In this document: positions 43,187-51,899 of the stretch, piece by piece
Numbering within the stretch: the first letter of the stretch is position 1
Layout of the letters: every line of letters starts with the position of its first letter
Source of the DNA: an uncultured Acidimicrobiales bacterium
Lineage (GTDB): Bacteria > Actinomycetota > Acidimicrobiia > Acidimicrobiales > SHLQ01
Assembly (NCBI GenBank): GCA_938084885.1
Contig: CALKGG010000109.1
Location: 1 to 64,000 of the forward strand
Direction of reading: 5' to 3'
Length of the DNA stretch: 64,000 bases
Position numbers and translations under genes: made by a program
The notes under the pieces: model-generated
What the model saw: the letters and a program-made list of their open reading frames with translations, nothing else
Told to the model about the DNA's origin: nothing
Database searches by the model: none

Positions 43187-43986
43187 GGCTGTACCTCCCG
43201 GTGGTTGGCAGCAAAGCGCTCGGAGATCTCCTCGAACTTGGCGCCGACAATGTCATCGGCGACCCGTTCGAAACCGTCGACACTGATCGTGGCAAAGATC
43301 GGGAAGATGCCTCGCAGCGTGTCTGCACCACCGGTTGCTGAATCAGCGTCGGCGGCTTGAAACAGCGATTGTGCCAGCAGGCCAACCGCCTCATCGGCGC
43401 TCATATCTCGCCGATATCCAACCTTGATCACAGTTTCGGCATGGAGCGACCCTGAACCAGTGGCTGCGTAGTCGGATTCTTCATAACGACCGCCAGTGAT
43501 GTCGTATTCGAACAGCCGTCCACTTTCGCGAGCGAGGTCGAATCCGGCAAAGATCGGTACCACTGCAAGACCCGACATTGCCGCAGGCAAGTTCGATCGC
43601 AGCATTTGTCCAAGTTGGTTGGCCTTGCCTTCGAGGCTGAGCGGAGATCCCTCCACCTTCTCGTAATGTTCGAGCTGCAGTTGGAACAGGCGGACCATCT
43701 CGACCGCAGGCCCAGCCGCGCCCGCAATTGCCACGGCACTATGGCGATCCGCAGCGAAGACCTTCTCAATGGAGCGATGCGAGATGAGGTTTCCTGCGGT
43801 TGCCCGCCGGTCCCCCGCCATCACAACGCCATTGGTGTAACGCACCGCAACGCAGGTCGTACCGTGCGTGATCTCTGGGGCGGTTATCCCCTCGGCGGGA
43901 GGAAAGGGTTCGGCTCCAGTTGAACGAACAAGTCGGGCAAAGTCAGGCCCGGGGTCATCGCCGGGCGCAAAGTACGGAAGATTCAC
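43183..43986 (-). CDS. prcB: 20S proteasome beta subunit (catalytic)
   Basis: A 267-aa beta subunit with a propeptide of 42 residues; the active Thr1 is T43, in [15 protein letters not shown]. The catalytic Asp and Lys lie in [20 protein letters not shown]. Self-cleavage before T43 would make the active enzyme. Its ATG overlaps the pup stop (ATGA), so pup, prcB and prcA are a coupled unit. Confidence 0.95.
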   Translation of the reverse strand: MNLPYFAPGDDPGPDFARLVRSTGAEPFPPAEGITAPEITHGTTCVAVRYTNGVVMAGDRRATAGNLISHRSIEKVFAADRHSAVAIAGAAGPAVEMVRLFQLQLEHYEKVEGSPLSLEGKANQLGQMLRSNLPAAMSGLAVVPIFAGFDLARESGRLFEYDITGGRYEESDYAATGSGSLHAETVIKVGYRRDMSADEAVGLLAQSLFQAADADSATGGADTLRGIFPIFATISVDGFERVADDIVGAKFEEISERFAANHREVQP

Positions 43987-44174
43987 TGTCCACCTTTTTG
44001 GATGTAGCTCTTTACGAAATCCTCGGCATTCGTCTCGAGAACTTCGTCGATTTCGTCGAGGAGATCGTCCATGTCGGACTTTAGCTTTTCGCCCGATTCA
44101 GAGGCGGCCGGTAGTGTGTCGGCCTCGACCTCGTCGCGTTGGTCAACCTTCTTCTTCTGTTCACGCTCTGCCAT
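43983..44174 (-). CDS. pup: prokaryotic ubiquitin-like protein Pup
   Basis: A 63-aa, acidic, largely disordered protein. Its helical ARC-binding region is about residues 25-52 ([19 protein letters not shown]) and the C-terminus is YIQKGGQ. The final Gln must be deamidated to Glu by Dop before PafA can attach Pup to lysines. It lies 54 bp downstream of dop and overlaps prcB. Confidence 0.97.
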   Translation of the reverse strand: MAEREQKKKVDQRDEVEADTLPAASESGEKLKSDMDDLLDEIDEVLETNAEDFVKSYIQKGGQ

Positions 44175-44228
44175 GGGGGTTCTCCTCGAATTGGGTACGA
44201 CGGTAGCCGATTTCGCGTCGATGTCGGG

Positions 44229-45731
44229 TCAACCGCTGAGACGCTCGAGCAATTCCAGCGGTGTATCGCATTCGTCCAATACCGTACCGACGTGTGCGCG
44301 GGTACCACGGGTCGGCTCCATCATAGGAATGCGACGCAGCGGGTCCGTTCCCACATCGAACACGAGCGAATCCCAGTTTGCAGCGACGATTGCGTCTGGC
44401 CATTTTCGGAGGCACTCGCCGCGAAAGTAGGCTCGAGTGTCGTCAGGCGGCCTGGTCATTGCGGCGTGCACCTCGTTTGGGGACACGATTGTCTCCAAGC
44501 CGACCTTGCGTGCAAGACAACGCTCCGGGCGCATGTCGTGATACTGGATATCCATTGCAGCCAACCGCGCATCGTCCCAACGGAGATCATGGCGTTCGCT
44601 ATACGCCGAGAGCAGCCGATACTTAGCCACCCAATCGAGAGTCGACGCGAGTTCCATCGGGTCTGTTTCGAGCAAGTCGAGGGTGTGACCCCATCGGGCC
44701 ATGACATCAAGTGCGACCGGCCCACCGACATCATCGGTGCCGTGAGACTCAATAAAGCGGGTTGCGTCCTCGAACAAGGAGCGTTGCACCTCGACCGGGC
44801 GAACTCTCGTGTCGTCATCTAATGCCACGGTCTTCTTCAGCGTCAGGTCAAAGCTCACATCTTGCATAACCCGAACTGGGTCAGCGAACACGAACGGCCG
44901 GGTGATCGCTCCGGCCTCGACCATACCCAAGACAATCGCAGTCGTCCCGACCTTTAGGTAGGTCGCAACCTCGCTCATGTTTGCGTCGCCCGCAATGACG
45001 TGGAGTCGGCGGTACTTGCGAGCATCGGCGTGTGGCTCGTCGCGGGTATTGATGATCGGGCGTTTCAGTGTGGTCTCCAGCCCGACCTGTTCTTCGAAAA
45101 AGTCCGCTCGTTGCGTTATCTGAAATCCGATTTCGTCGCGGTTCATACCCGGTAGTTCGGTGCCTACCTTCCCGGCGCCGGTGAAGATCTGTCGGGTCAC
45201 AAAATGCGCAATTCCGTGCTGCACGATCTGGCCAAAAGGTGTGGCTCGATCCATCAGATAGTTCTCGTGGCAGCCATAGGAGTTGCCCTTGCCGTCGCTG
45301 TTGTTTTTGTAGACAACGATCTCTTGGCCATCTCGCAGCACTCGGCCCGCAGATGCCATCGATTGGACGAGGATCTCTTCGCCTGCCCGGTCGTGCACAA
45401 GCACCGAACGGGCATCGGCACATTCGGGCGAGGAGTACTCGGGGTGTGCGTGATCAACGTAATAACGGGCGCCGTTGGTCAGCACGGCGTTGACCATGTG
45501 CGTTTCGATCTCGGGTGCGAGCGCGTGCAGTGGGGTTTCGCCACGGGCGTCGCGAGCCGGTGTCTCGTCTTCGAAATCCCAGGAGACGCGCGGTGCGTTC
45601 GGGGTCGGATCCCGGTCGGCGAGGTAGGCGTTAATCAGCAACGAGGACGCAAGAATAGGATTCGGGTCGTCGGTACCGCGAAGCACGATGCCGTACTCGG
45701 TTTCGATGCCGAGCGTTTTTGGGACGCTCAC
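44229..45731 (-). CDS. dop: Pup deamidase/depupylase Dop
   Basis: A 500-aa homologue of PafA with the N-terminal motif TLGIETEYGIVLRG and the catalytic region GARYYVDHAHPEYSSPECAD. It carries the Dop-specific insertion after the first strand, and the motifs [19 protein letters not shown] and [20 protein letters not shown]. It deamidates the Pup C-terminus and removes Pup from conjugates. The start is GTG 45731, overlapping the arc stop by 1 bp (TAGTG). Confidence 0.95.
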   Translation of the reverse strand: MSVPKTLGIETEYGIVLRGTDDPNPILASSLLINAYLADRDPTPNAPRVSWDFEDETPARDARGETPLHALAPEIETHMVNAVLTNGARYYVDHAHPEYSSPECADARSVLVHDRAGEEILVQSMASAGRVLRDGQEIVVYKNNSDGKGNSYGCHENYLMDRATPFGQIVQHGIAHFVTRQIFTGAGKVGTELPGMNRDEIGFQITQRADFFEEQVGLETTLKRPIINTRDEPHADARKYRRLHVIAGDANMSEVATYLKVGTTAIVLGMVEAGAITRPFVFADPVRVMQDVSFDLTLKKTVALDDDTRVRPVEVQRSLFEDATRFIESHGTDDVGGPVALDVMARWGHTLDLLETDPMELASTLDWVAKYRLLSAYSERHDLRWDDARLAAMDIQYHDMRPERCLARKVGLETIVSPNEVHAAMTRPPDDTRAYFRGECLRKWPDAIVAANWDSLVFDVGTDPLRRIPMMEPTRGTRAHVGTVLDECDTPLELLERLSG

Positions 45732-47488
45732 TACAAGTACTGTCCAGTTCCGACGCGTTGGACTTCGCGCCCGCCCCCGCCAGCGTCAGCAGACGAGCCG
45801 ACGAGCGTCCGAATGTAGACGATTCGCTCGCCCTTTTTGCCCGAGATCTTTGCCCAATCGTCGGGATTTGTGGTGTTCGGAAGGTCTTCGTGCTCTTTGA
45901 ACTCGCGTTTTGTCGCCGCAACCAAATCTTCAGATCGCAGCCCGTGGGTACCCCCGCCGATCACTCGCTTGATAGCGAGCTGTTTGGCCCGGCGAACAAT
46001 GTTCTCGATCATCGCTCCTGACGCGAAGTCTTTGAAATACATGACCTCTTTGTCGCCATTTTGGTACGTGACTTCGAGGAACTCGTTGGCCTTGTCTGTT
46101 CGATACATCTCTTCGACCGCATCATCGACCATGGCTGCCACGGCCTTGTGACGGTCGCCGCCACCGGTGGTCTCGATGAGCGTTTGATCGACTGGAAGGT
46201 CTGCAGTGAGATATTGGTTGAAGATCGCCGCTGCGGAAAGCTCGTCAGGGCGCTCGATCCGAATCTTCACATCGAGACGGCCCGGGCGAAGAATCGCTGG
46301 GTCGATGAGGTCTTCTCGGTTCGAGGCGCCGATGACGACGACGTTGCGAAGCGTCTCGACCCCGTCGATCTCGGCGAGGAGCTGCGGGACGATCGTCGAC
46401 TCGATATCAGAGCTGATGCCCGATCCGCGGGTTCGAAAGAGCGACTCCATCTCGTCGAAGAAGACAATGACCGGCCAACCCTCTTGGGCTTTCTCACGAG
46501 CCCGCTGGAACACCAAACGAATCTGACGTTCGGTCTCACCGACGTACTTGTTGAGCAGTTCGGGGCCTTTGATATTGATAAAGAACGACTTCGCGCCGTC
46601 ATCGCCGGAAACCTCGGCCACGCGTTTGGCAAGCGAATTGGCGACGGCCTTGGCAATCAGCGTCTTGCCACATCCCGGCGGTCCGTACAACAAAATGCCT
46701 TTGGGCGACGGCAACTCGTACTCGGTGAACAGGTCGGCGTGCACAAACGGCAGCTCGATTGCATCGGTGATCTGCTCTATCTGATCATCGAGGCCACCAA
46801 TGTCGGAATAGGACACGTCGGGCACTTCTTCGAGCACGAGATCTTCAACACCGGGACGCGGCAGCTTCTCAACAATCATGTTCGAGCGTTGATCGAGCAA
46901 GACCGCGTCTCCGGCTTTGAGTTGGCCTGATTCGCGCAGCGCCTCGCAGATGGTGACCACACGCTCTTCATCTGCCCGTCCAGTGATCATTGCCCGGTCG
47001 CTGCCAATGAGTTCGCGTACGCTCGCCATCTCGCCGGTCGATTCGACCTCGCGAGCTTTGACGATATTGAGACTGTCGTTGAGGACGACCTCTTGACCAA
47101 CAACGAGCAGTTCGTCGAGTTCGGGGCTGACTGCTACACGGACCTTTCGCCCGCCGGCGAACACGTCGGCGCTACCGTCGTCGTCGTTCAACCCAAGAAA
47201 CGTTCCGTAACTTGCCGGCGCTTGGGTCAGCTTGTCGACTTCCTCGCGCAGCGTCGCAATGCTGTCTCGGGCCTCACGAAGTGTGTAGGTCAACTTCTCA
47301 TTTCGAGAGACCGACTGGGCAAGTTGGCCTTTGGTCTCCAACAGGCGCTCCTCGAGGGCACGCACGCGTTGGGGCGATTCGTCGAGTCGATTTCGGAGTG
47401 CCTCAACCTCGTTGCTAAGGATGGCTGATTCTTGGCGAACGCGAGAGATTTCGCGTTCTAGATCTTCAGGTTCGTAGTGTTCGCTCAC
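45731..47488 (-). CDS. proteasome-associated AAA ATPase ARC/Mpa
   Basis: A 585-aa ring ATPase starting at GTG 47488. It has an N-terminal coiled coil (about residues 8-90) that recruits Pup, OB domains (about 95-215), and an AAA module with Walker A GPPGCGKT (269-276) and Walker [13 protein letters not shown]. The C-terminus is GTGQYL, the tail that docks into the 20S alpha ring. It unfolds pupylated proteins and feeds them to PrcA/PrcB. The gene is called mpa in mycobacteria and arc elsewhere. Confidence 0.95.
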   Translation of the reverse strand: MSEHYEPEDLEREISRVRQESAILSNEVEALRNRLDESPQRVRALEERLLETKGQLAQSVSRNEKLTYTLREARDSIATLREEVDKLTQAPASYGTFLGLNDDDGSADVFAGGRKVRVAVSPELDELLVVGQEVVLNDSLNIVKAREVESTGEMASVRELIGSDRAMITGRADEERVVTICEALRESGQLKAGDAVLLDQRSNMIVEKLPRPGVEDLVLEEVPDVSYSDIGGLDDQIEQITDAIELPFVHADLFTEYELPSPKGILLYGPPGCGKTLIAKAVANSLAKRVAEVSGDDGAKSFFINIKGPELLNKYVGETERQIRLVFQRAREKAQEGWPVIVFFDEMESLFRTRGSGISSDIESTIVPQLLAEIDGVETLRNVVVIGASNREDLIDPAILRPGRLDVKIRIERPDELSAAAIFNQYLTADLPVDQTLIETTGGGDRHKAVAAMVDDAVEEMYRTDKANEFLEVTYQNGDKEVMYFKDFASGAMIENIVRRAKQLAIKRVIGGGTHGLRSEDLVAATKREFKEHEDLPNTTNPDDWAKISGKKGERIVYIRTLVGSSADAGGGGREVQRVGTGQYL

Positions 47489-47695
47489 AGCACAAAGCCT
47501 CCTGCTACAGAACCTAGTCGTACACCCTTGGTGACGTGGGGAGCCAACCAGCATTGAAACGTTCAGCGCTCGTTTTCCGCAGCCCAAGCGGCAGCCAACT
47601 TTGCGATGAGATCTGCATCACCGCCGACGATCGCTACAATCGATCACTATCGAGAGCACACGCGGTTACTCACCGCCGAGAGGAACAACATCACT

Positions 47696-47932
47696 ATGAA
47701 GGTCTGGATCGATCAGGATTTGTGCACCGGCGACGGCATCTGCGTCGAAATTGCGCCTGACGTCTTTGCGCTTCTCGATGATGGGCTTGCCTACGTCAAA
47801 GACGACGGCGGAGCCATCTTGTCTGAGCCCGGCGGCGTGCAAGGACTTGCAACGGTCAAAAGTGGCAAAGAAGACGGCGTGGTCGAATCGGCCGAAGAAT
47901 GCCCCGGAGAGTGCATCTTCATCGAGGTATAG
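47696..47932 (+). CDS. small ferredoxin
   Basis: A 78-aa ferredoxin starting at ATG 47696, with GAGAGGAA upstream. The cluster ligands are in DLCTGDGICVEIAP and EECPGECIF: C-x5-C with Asp in the middle position, then C-x3-C, the pattern of actinobacterial 3Fe-4S ferredoxins that lack one Cys. It carries electrons, often to cytochromes P450. A ferredoxin beside the Pup locus is common in actinobacteria. TACAAT at 47635-47640 may be its -10 box. It is convergent with trmI. Confidence 0.85.
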   Translation: MKVWIDQDLCTGDGICVEIAPDVFALLDDGLAYVKDDGGAILSEPGGVQGLATVKSGKEDGVVESAEECPGECIFIEV

Positions 47933-47967
47933 GTTCAGCGCTCGGCCCGCTTCGCGTCGCGACGTCG

Positions 47968-48744
47968 TCAGGCTCGTTCGAGGAGCCGGGCGCTGGTGAG
48001 AAAGCCGGTGTGGCCGACCATGCGGTGGTCGGGTCGAACTGCTTGACCCTCGACATGCCAACCGCGCTGGATGAACTCAGTGGTATCGGCCATTGCGAAG
48101 CCGTGGTCCTTTAGCGCATCGCGAAACTTGCTCACCTGGGTGATGCTCGGCGTGTAAGCAACAATAATTCCACCGGTTCGCAGCGCCGTTGCTGCGTGAG
48201 GGACCACCTGCCACGGCTCGGGCAGATCGAGGACGACGCGATCGAAATCGGTCTCATCGATTCCGTCATATGAGCTACGCAGCTGCACGTCGTAGCGCTC
48301 GAGTGCGCCCTCGCCAAGAAAATCGGACACGTTACTTTGTGCCCGAGTAGCGAAGTCTTCTCGAAGTTCATAGCCCGTAATCTCGGCGCCCGCTCGCAGC
48401 ATCGTCATCGACAGCGCCCCCGAGCCAACGCCAGTCTCAAAGACCCGCGCGCCCGGAAAGATATCGGCAATCAACAGCAGCGGGCCGAGATCCTTTGGAT
48501 AGATGACCTGTGCTCCTCGTGGCATCTTCAAGATGCGTTCGGCGAGGGTCGGCCGAATGACCAGGTAGGTCCCACCCTTGGTCGAGCGAACAATGCGTCC
48601 TTCGGCGCTGCCGATCAGGTCGTCGTGCGCAACGCTGCCCGCGTGGGAGTGAAACTCTGCACCGGCCTTGAGCGTGACGAGGTAGCGGCGGTCCTTGAAA
48701 TCGACGAATTGGACGGTTTCGCCTTCGGCGAGCATTCGGTTCAT
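47968..48744 (-). CDS. trmI: tRNA (adenine-58-N1)-methyltransferase TrmI
   Basis: A 258-aa SAM-dependent methyltransferase. The N-terminal beta domain is followed by GAQVIYPKDLGPLLLIADIF, the SAM loop VFETGVGSGALSMTMLRAG and the catalytic LDLPEPWQVV. It methylates A58 in the T-loop of tRNA. Its ATG overlaps the stop of the ttuA-like gene (ATGA). The trmI-mpa neighbourhood is also found in mycobacteria. Confidence 0.92.
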   Translation of the reverse strand: MNRMLAEGETVQFVDFKDRRYLVTLKAGAEFHSHAGSVAHDDLIGSAEGRIVRSTKGGTYLVIRPTLAERILKMPRGAQVIYPKDLGPLLLIADIFPGARVFETGVGSGALSMTMLRAGAEITGYELREDFATRAQSNVSDFLGEGALERYDVQLRSSYDGIDETDFDRVVLDLPEPWQVVPHAATALRTGGIIVAYTPSITQVSKFRDALKDHGFAMADTTEFIQRGWHVEGQAVRPDHRMVGHTGFLTSARLLERA

Positions 48745-49700
48745 CCGTCGAGCATGTCGCGGCGAGTGTCGATTTCCACTGGAACCGGCCGAGAAGCTAA
48801 CTCGACCAGTTTACAGAACGAACACACCTCGTTGGTCGAGGGGCTTCCGCAGACGACACATGGTGAGATGTTCTCGTCGGGCCGGCCACTTTTGGCTTCC
48901 ACTGCAGCACTGAACAACTCAGCGGCCCGGTCGAGGAACCCAAAGTAGAACGCGTGCTTTGCTCCTGGTGAGGCCACCTCCATGGTGTTGAGCAGGTCCT
49001 TGTATTCGAGGTGCTTGTTGCCCGCGGCCATTGGGCACTCATCGACGACATAGTCGATGTTGTTCAGCACGCAGTACGCAGCCATTTCCCGTTCTCCCAG
49101 GCGTACGAGAGGTTTGGCCTTGCGGGGAAAGCCGTTTGCTGCAGGAAGCACCGGGTGTTGCCGTGCCAGATAGTCGCGCTGCCAGCGGCTCACGTTGCCG
49201 AACAAGACCGCGGCTTCGTCATCTAAGTTGTGGCCCGTCACGACAACGTCGTAGCCGTGATCGAGCGCCACCGAGTCAAAGATGTGCCGTTTACTTAAAC
49301 CACACGACGAACACGGGACGCGTTTGGTTGCTTCAGCGGCACTCGGAACCGTAAACCCATGTTCGTCTTGGAGCGAGTGATAGTGGAGGGTGAGCCCGCG
49401 TTGGTCAGCAAAGTCACGTGCAAACGCCGTGCTCTGCTCGGAGTAGTCATCGATTCCGAGCCCAATGACTAGGCCATCGGCGGCGTATCCCAATTCGACC
49501 AAGATGTCCCATAGGGCGAGTGAATCCTTACCGCCCGACACCGCAACGAGCACCCGATCACCAGGCTCGAACATCGAAAACTTGTCGATGGCACGTTCTA
49601 CCTGGCGCCGACAGAACGCCATGAAATGCTCCGCGCAAAATGCGGCGTTGTGCTGGCGCAGCTCGATCACGATGCGGCCGCTGCACACCCTGCATTTCAC
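48741..49700 (-). CDS. TtuA-like tRNA 2-thiolation enzyme
   Basis: A 319-aa PP-loop ATPase of the TtuA/Ncs6 group. The PP-loop is SGGKDS (55-60). The Fe-S/catalytic cysteines are C130 and C133 (VPCSSCG) and C222 ([11 protein letters not shown]). Zinc fingers lie at both ends: C3/C6 with C22, and C281, C284, C293, C296. In Thermus, TtuA with sulfur carrier TtuB makes 2-thio-5-methyluridine 54 in tRNA. The GTG start overlaps the stop of the TtuB-like gene (GTGA) and the stop overlaps trmI. The position-54 role is inferred from family and neighbours; wobble thiolation is the alternative. Confidence 0.85.
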   Translation of the reverse strand: MKCRVCSGRIVIELRQHNAAFCAEHFMAFCRRQVERAIDKFSMFEPGDRVLVAVSGGKDSLALWDILVELGYAADGLVIGLGIDDYSEQSTAFARDFADQRGLTLHYHSLQDEHGFTVPSAAEATKRVPCSSCGLSKRHIFDSVALDHGYDVVVTGHNLDDEAAVLFGNVSRWQRDYLARQHPVLPAANGFPRKAKPLVRLGEREMAAYCVLNNIDYVVDECPMAAGNKHLEYKDLLNTMEVASPGAKHAFYFGFLDRAAELFSAAVEAKSGRPDENISPCVVCGSPSTNEVCSFCKLVELASRPVPVEIDTRRDMLDG

Positions 49701-49924
49701 GCCGGAGGCGCCTTGCCCGTATCGATACCCTGCCCGCCCGAGATCACACGACGAATCTCAATATCGTCGTCGTCTCGAAGTTTGGTATTGCCCGCAAGCA
49801 ACGTGCCGTTCACGATGACAAGAACCGACTCACGGTTGAGCTCGAGCGTTTCCACCAACGAGGCCACAGTGAGCGGACCATCGAACTCGAGCACGCGATC
49901 CGGGTTTCTGAGCCGGACCTTCAT
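49697..49924 (-). CDS. TtuB/ThiS/MoaD-like sulfur carrier with C-terminal tail
   Basis: A 75-aa ubiquitin-fold protein. The core ends [11 protein letters not shown] (G63-G64), the same ISGG end as Thermus TtuB, but 11 more residues follow ([11 protein letters not shown]). Sulfur carriers need Gly-Gly at the very C-terminus for adenylation and thiocarboxylate formation, so the tail must be cut off, or the protein is inactive as encoded. The codon after GG is CAG, one change from TAG. It is coupled to the ttuA-like gene (GTGA) and overlaps the upstream gene by 1 bp (TGATG). Confidence 0.85.
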   Translation of the reverse strand: MKVRLRNPDRVLEFDGPLTVASLVETLELNRESVLVIVNGTLLAGNTKLRDDDDIEIRRVISGGQGIDTGKAPPA

Positions 49925-50619
49925 CAGTCGACGTTGGGCTCTGCGCTCGTTACCTGGGCAGCGTTGCGTTTCGCACGTGTTGCAGCTCGGACTTGCCGGC
50001 GGGCAGCAAGCCGTTCAGCTCGGGCTTGGCGACGCGCAGTGCGGGCTGCTTGGCGAGCCTGTCTCTCGGCATCCTTCGCGTGCTTTTTGGCCTGCTTCGC
50101 CGTGCGTTTCGCGTCGTGTGACCGCTGTGCAGCCTCGACTTTCGCGTGCTTTGCGGCCCGCTTGTCGAGCTTGGTTTGACGCTTCCGTTGCTTGTTTGCG
50201 GCTCGCTTTTGCGACCGGGACACCGACGGCGGCGGAAAGACCTCTTCGCCAAGGATCTGATTGATCCGCTCCGGCGACGGCGCTTCAAGAATTTTTTGTC
50301 CAACGACGCCGAGCGCCAAGCCAGTCATCGTATTTGCCCGAGGCTTCTTGCGCTTTGGACCGATCAGGAATTTGCGGCCGTGACCGAGGCCCTTGCGGGT
50401 CTTTTCGGGCTCGTGCACAACAGCCCAGACTTCGCCCTCTTTCAGGGGCTCATCAAAGGTGATCGGCGGATCTCCCCCCTTTGACAACTTCGAGAACTGT
50501 TTGTACCCGAACTGCGCAATCCAGACCGCCCGCCAAATCGGGGAGCCACCGATCAAGCCCTGCCGTAAGGCACGAGCTTTGATGAGTCGCGTGAGTGTGC
50601 GTGTCTTTCCAGTAGCCAC
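49924..50619 (-). CDS. very basic protein, unknown function
   Basis: A 231-aa protein with GTG start. The N-terminal about 135 residues look folded ([55 protein letters not shown]). The last about 95 residues consist almost only of Lys, Arg, Ala, Gln and a few Glu (e.g. [19 protein letters not shown]), probably a long charged helix that binds RNA, DNA or the membrane surface. It sits between small membrane proteins and the tRNA-thiolation genes. No family known to me. Confidence 0.65.
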   Translation of the reverse strand: MATGKTRTLTRLIKARALRQGLIGGSPIWRAVWIAQFGYKQFSKLSKGGDPPITFDEPLKEGEVWAVVHEPEKTRKGLGHGRKFLIGPKRKKPRANTMTGLALGVVGQKILEAPSPERINQILGEEVFPPPSVSRSQKRAANKQRKRQTKLDKRAAKHAKVEAAQRSHDAKRTAKQAKKHAKDAERQARQAARTARRQARAERLAARRQVRAATRAKRNAAQVTSAEPNVD

Positions 50620-50629
50620 AGGAAAACCG

Positions 50630-50896
50630 TCAGATGCGTCGAATTTGCACGACAGCGGACTTCTTCTTGCCCGTCCGCTGTCCCAGCAGATACGCGATCA
50701 ACATGATGAGGATCGCGACCAAACCCACGGCCGGAATGATCTGGTTCTTCTTGTCGGTGGTCACCTGATCGACGTCGGTCTTGATCTGGCGAAACTTTGC
50801 TTCGAGATCGTCTTTGGAGATTGGCGCCTGCTCGGTGCTTGCCACAACGTCCTGCGGAACGATGTTGTTCTTCGCGTCCTTCTTCTTCTTTCTCAT
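50630..50896 (-). CDS. small single-TM protein
   Basis: An 88-aa protein: basic start (MRKKKKDAKNN), a helical part (SKDDLEAKFRQIKTDVDQV), one membrane helix (about residues 54-72, IIPAVGLVAILIMLIAYLLG) and a basic end. The ATG overlaps the stop of the upstream holin-like gene (ATGA), so both proteins may work together in the membrane. Function unknown. Confidence 0.6.
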   Translation of the reverse strand: MRKKKKDAKNNIVPQDVVASTEQAPISKDDLEAKFRQIKTDVDQVTTDKKNQIIPAVGLVAILIMLIAYLLGQRTGKKKSAVVQIRRI

Positions 50897-51219
50897 TGTG
50901 AGAGCCCTTTCGAGATACGAGTTGCCAGGAATCCAAGAATCAGCGCTGCGATGAGAAACACGATTGCATACGGTGCCCAGACGAACCAGCCAATGCCATC
51001 TTCACCGCCGTTGAACGTGTCGACTTCTTGCAGTCCACGTAACCCGGCCAGCGCCAAAAAGAAGAACCCAAGCCCCAACAATAAGGCGCCTGGCACACCG
51101 AAACGCAAGTACCGGCCAATACCGGCCAACGGCGTCGCGGTTTCCTGGATGGCGTAGGCCTTGACCAGGTCAAATATCTCTTGAACGTTCTCGACTGGAG
51201 TCTTTTCTGTATCAGCCAC
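50893..51219 (-). CDS. small two-TM holin-like membrane protein
   Basis: A 108-aa protein with an amphipathic N-terminal helix (ENVQEIFDLVKAYAIQET) and two membrane helices (FGVPGALLLGLGFFFLALAG and APYAIVFLIAALILGFLA), ending in basic residues. This resembles the actinobacterial Holin-X/phage-holin-superfamily proteins of unknown function, which are chromosomal and not lytic. It is coupled to the next small TM gene. It starts 59 bp after the Lon-N-domain gene. Confidence 0.6.
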   Translation of the reverse strand: MADTEKTPVENVQEIFDLVKAYAIQETATPLAGIGRYLRFGVPGALLLGLGFFFLALAGLRGLQEVDTFNGGEDGIGWFVWAPYAIVFLIAALILGFLATRISKGLSQ

Positions 51220-51278
51220 ACCGGTAACCTAGCGGCTCATTGGCCCGCGCGGCGAGATCTGCGCCACCACACCACTGT

Positions 51279-51899
51279 TCACTCACCGACACTGCGCAGG
51301 AGGAGCAACTTCTCGTCCAACGCCGTGGTCAACCGGGTGATCTGCTCGGTGGTCGTCGAGGCTTCGAGAACACGCTGGCGATCGAACTCGGTTAACGGTG
51401 AAAGTGCAGAGAGCTGGTCCAACAATTGGTGCGGGTCAGCACTAAACGCAAGGTCCTCGGGCATGTCCACGCCTCGTTGTGCGGCGGCCAACGCAAGCGA
51501 TTCACGCACCAGCGCCTCGAGGTCGACGAGCGACGAACCGCCGTTGTCGACGACGGACCTCGGGGACACAACAGCGCGCGGATAGGGGTCATTGGACAGC
51601 CATTCCACAACGTCGAGGCGCTCAACGCCGGCGGCGACGACACCCCAGCGGCCATCGTTAAACTCCTCGGCCTGGAGGATCTCGACGCGGGTCGCAACAT
51701 CGCATCGTGCGTCGCCCCCGCCCACTTCGTGCCCTCGGCGAATGAGCACCATTGCAAAGGTGGCGTCGCTGCCGGGCGCCATCAGATCTTCCATGAGCGC
51801 CAGGTAGCGAGGTTCAAAGATGTGCAGCGGCACCACTTGGCTTGGAAACACGGCACTCCCAATGGGAAACATTGGGAGCTCTCGCTGAGTGTTGCTCAT
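51279..51899 (-). CDS. Lon N-terminal (LAN) domain protein
   Basis: A 206-aa stand-alone Lon substrate-binding domain, without ATPase or protease part. Marks are RELPMFPIGSAVFPSQVVPL, then HIFEPRYLALMEDLM at the N-terminus, and FNDGRWGVVAAGVERLDVVEWL. The C-terminal helical bundle (about 120-206) is the usual continuation. Such proteins are widespread and of unknown function; they may recognise substrates for other machines. The ATG 51899 overlaps the dacB stop (ATGA). Confidence 0.85.
   Translation of the reverse strand: MSNTQRELPMFPIGSAVFPSQVVPLHIFEPRYLALMEDLMAPGSDATFAMVLIRRGHEVGGGDARCDVATRVEILQAEEFNDGRWGVVAAGVERLDVVEWLSNDPYPRAVVSPRSVVDNGGSSLVDLEALVRESLALAAAQRGVDMPEDLAFSADPHQLLDQLSALSPLTEFDRQRVLEASTTTEQITRLTTALDEKLLLLRSVGE

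Noticed and set aside
43983-49924. Likeness of the TtuB-like ISGGQ stretch to the GGQ end of Pup
   Set aside because: The two proteins have unrelated folds and Pup's GGQ is at the true C-terminus; three shared residues are easily chance.
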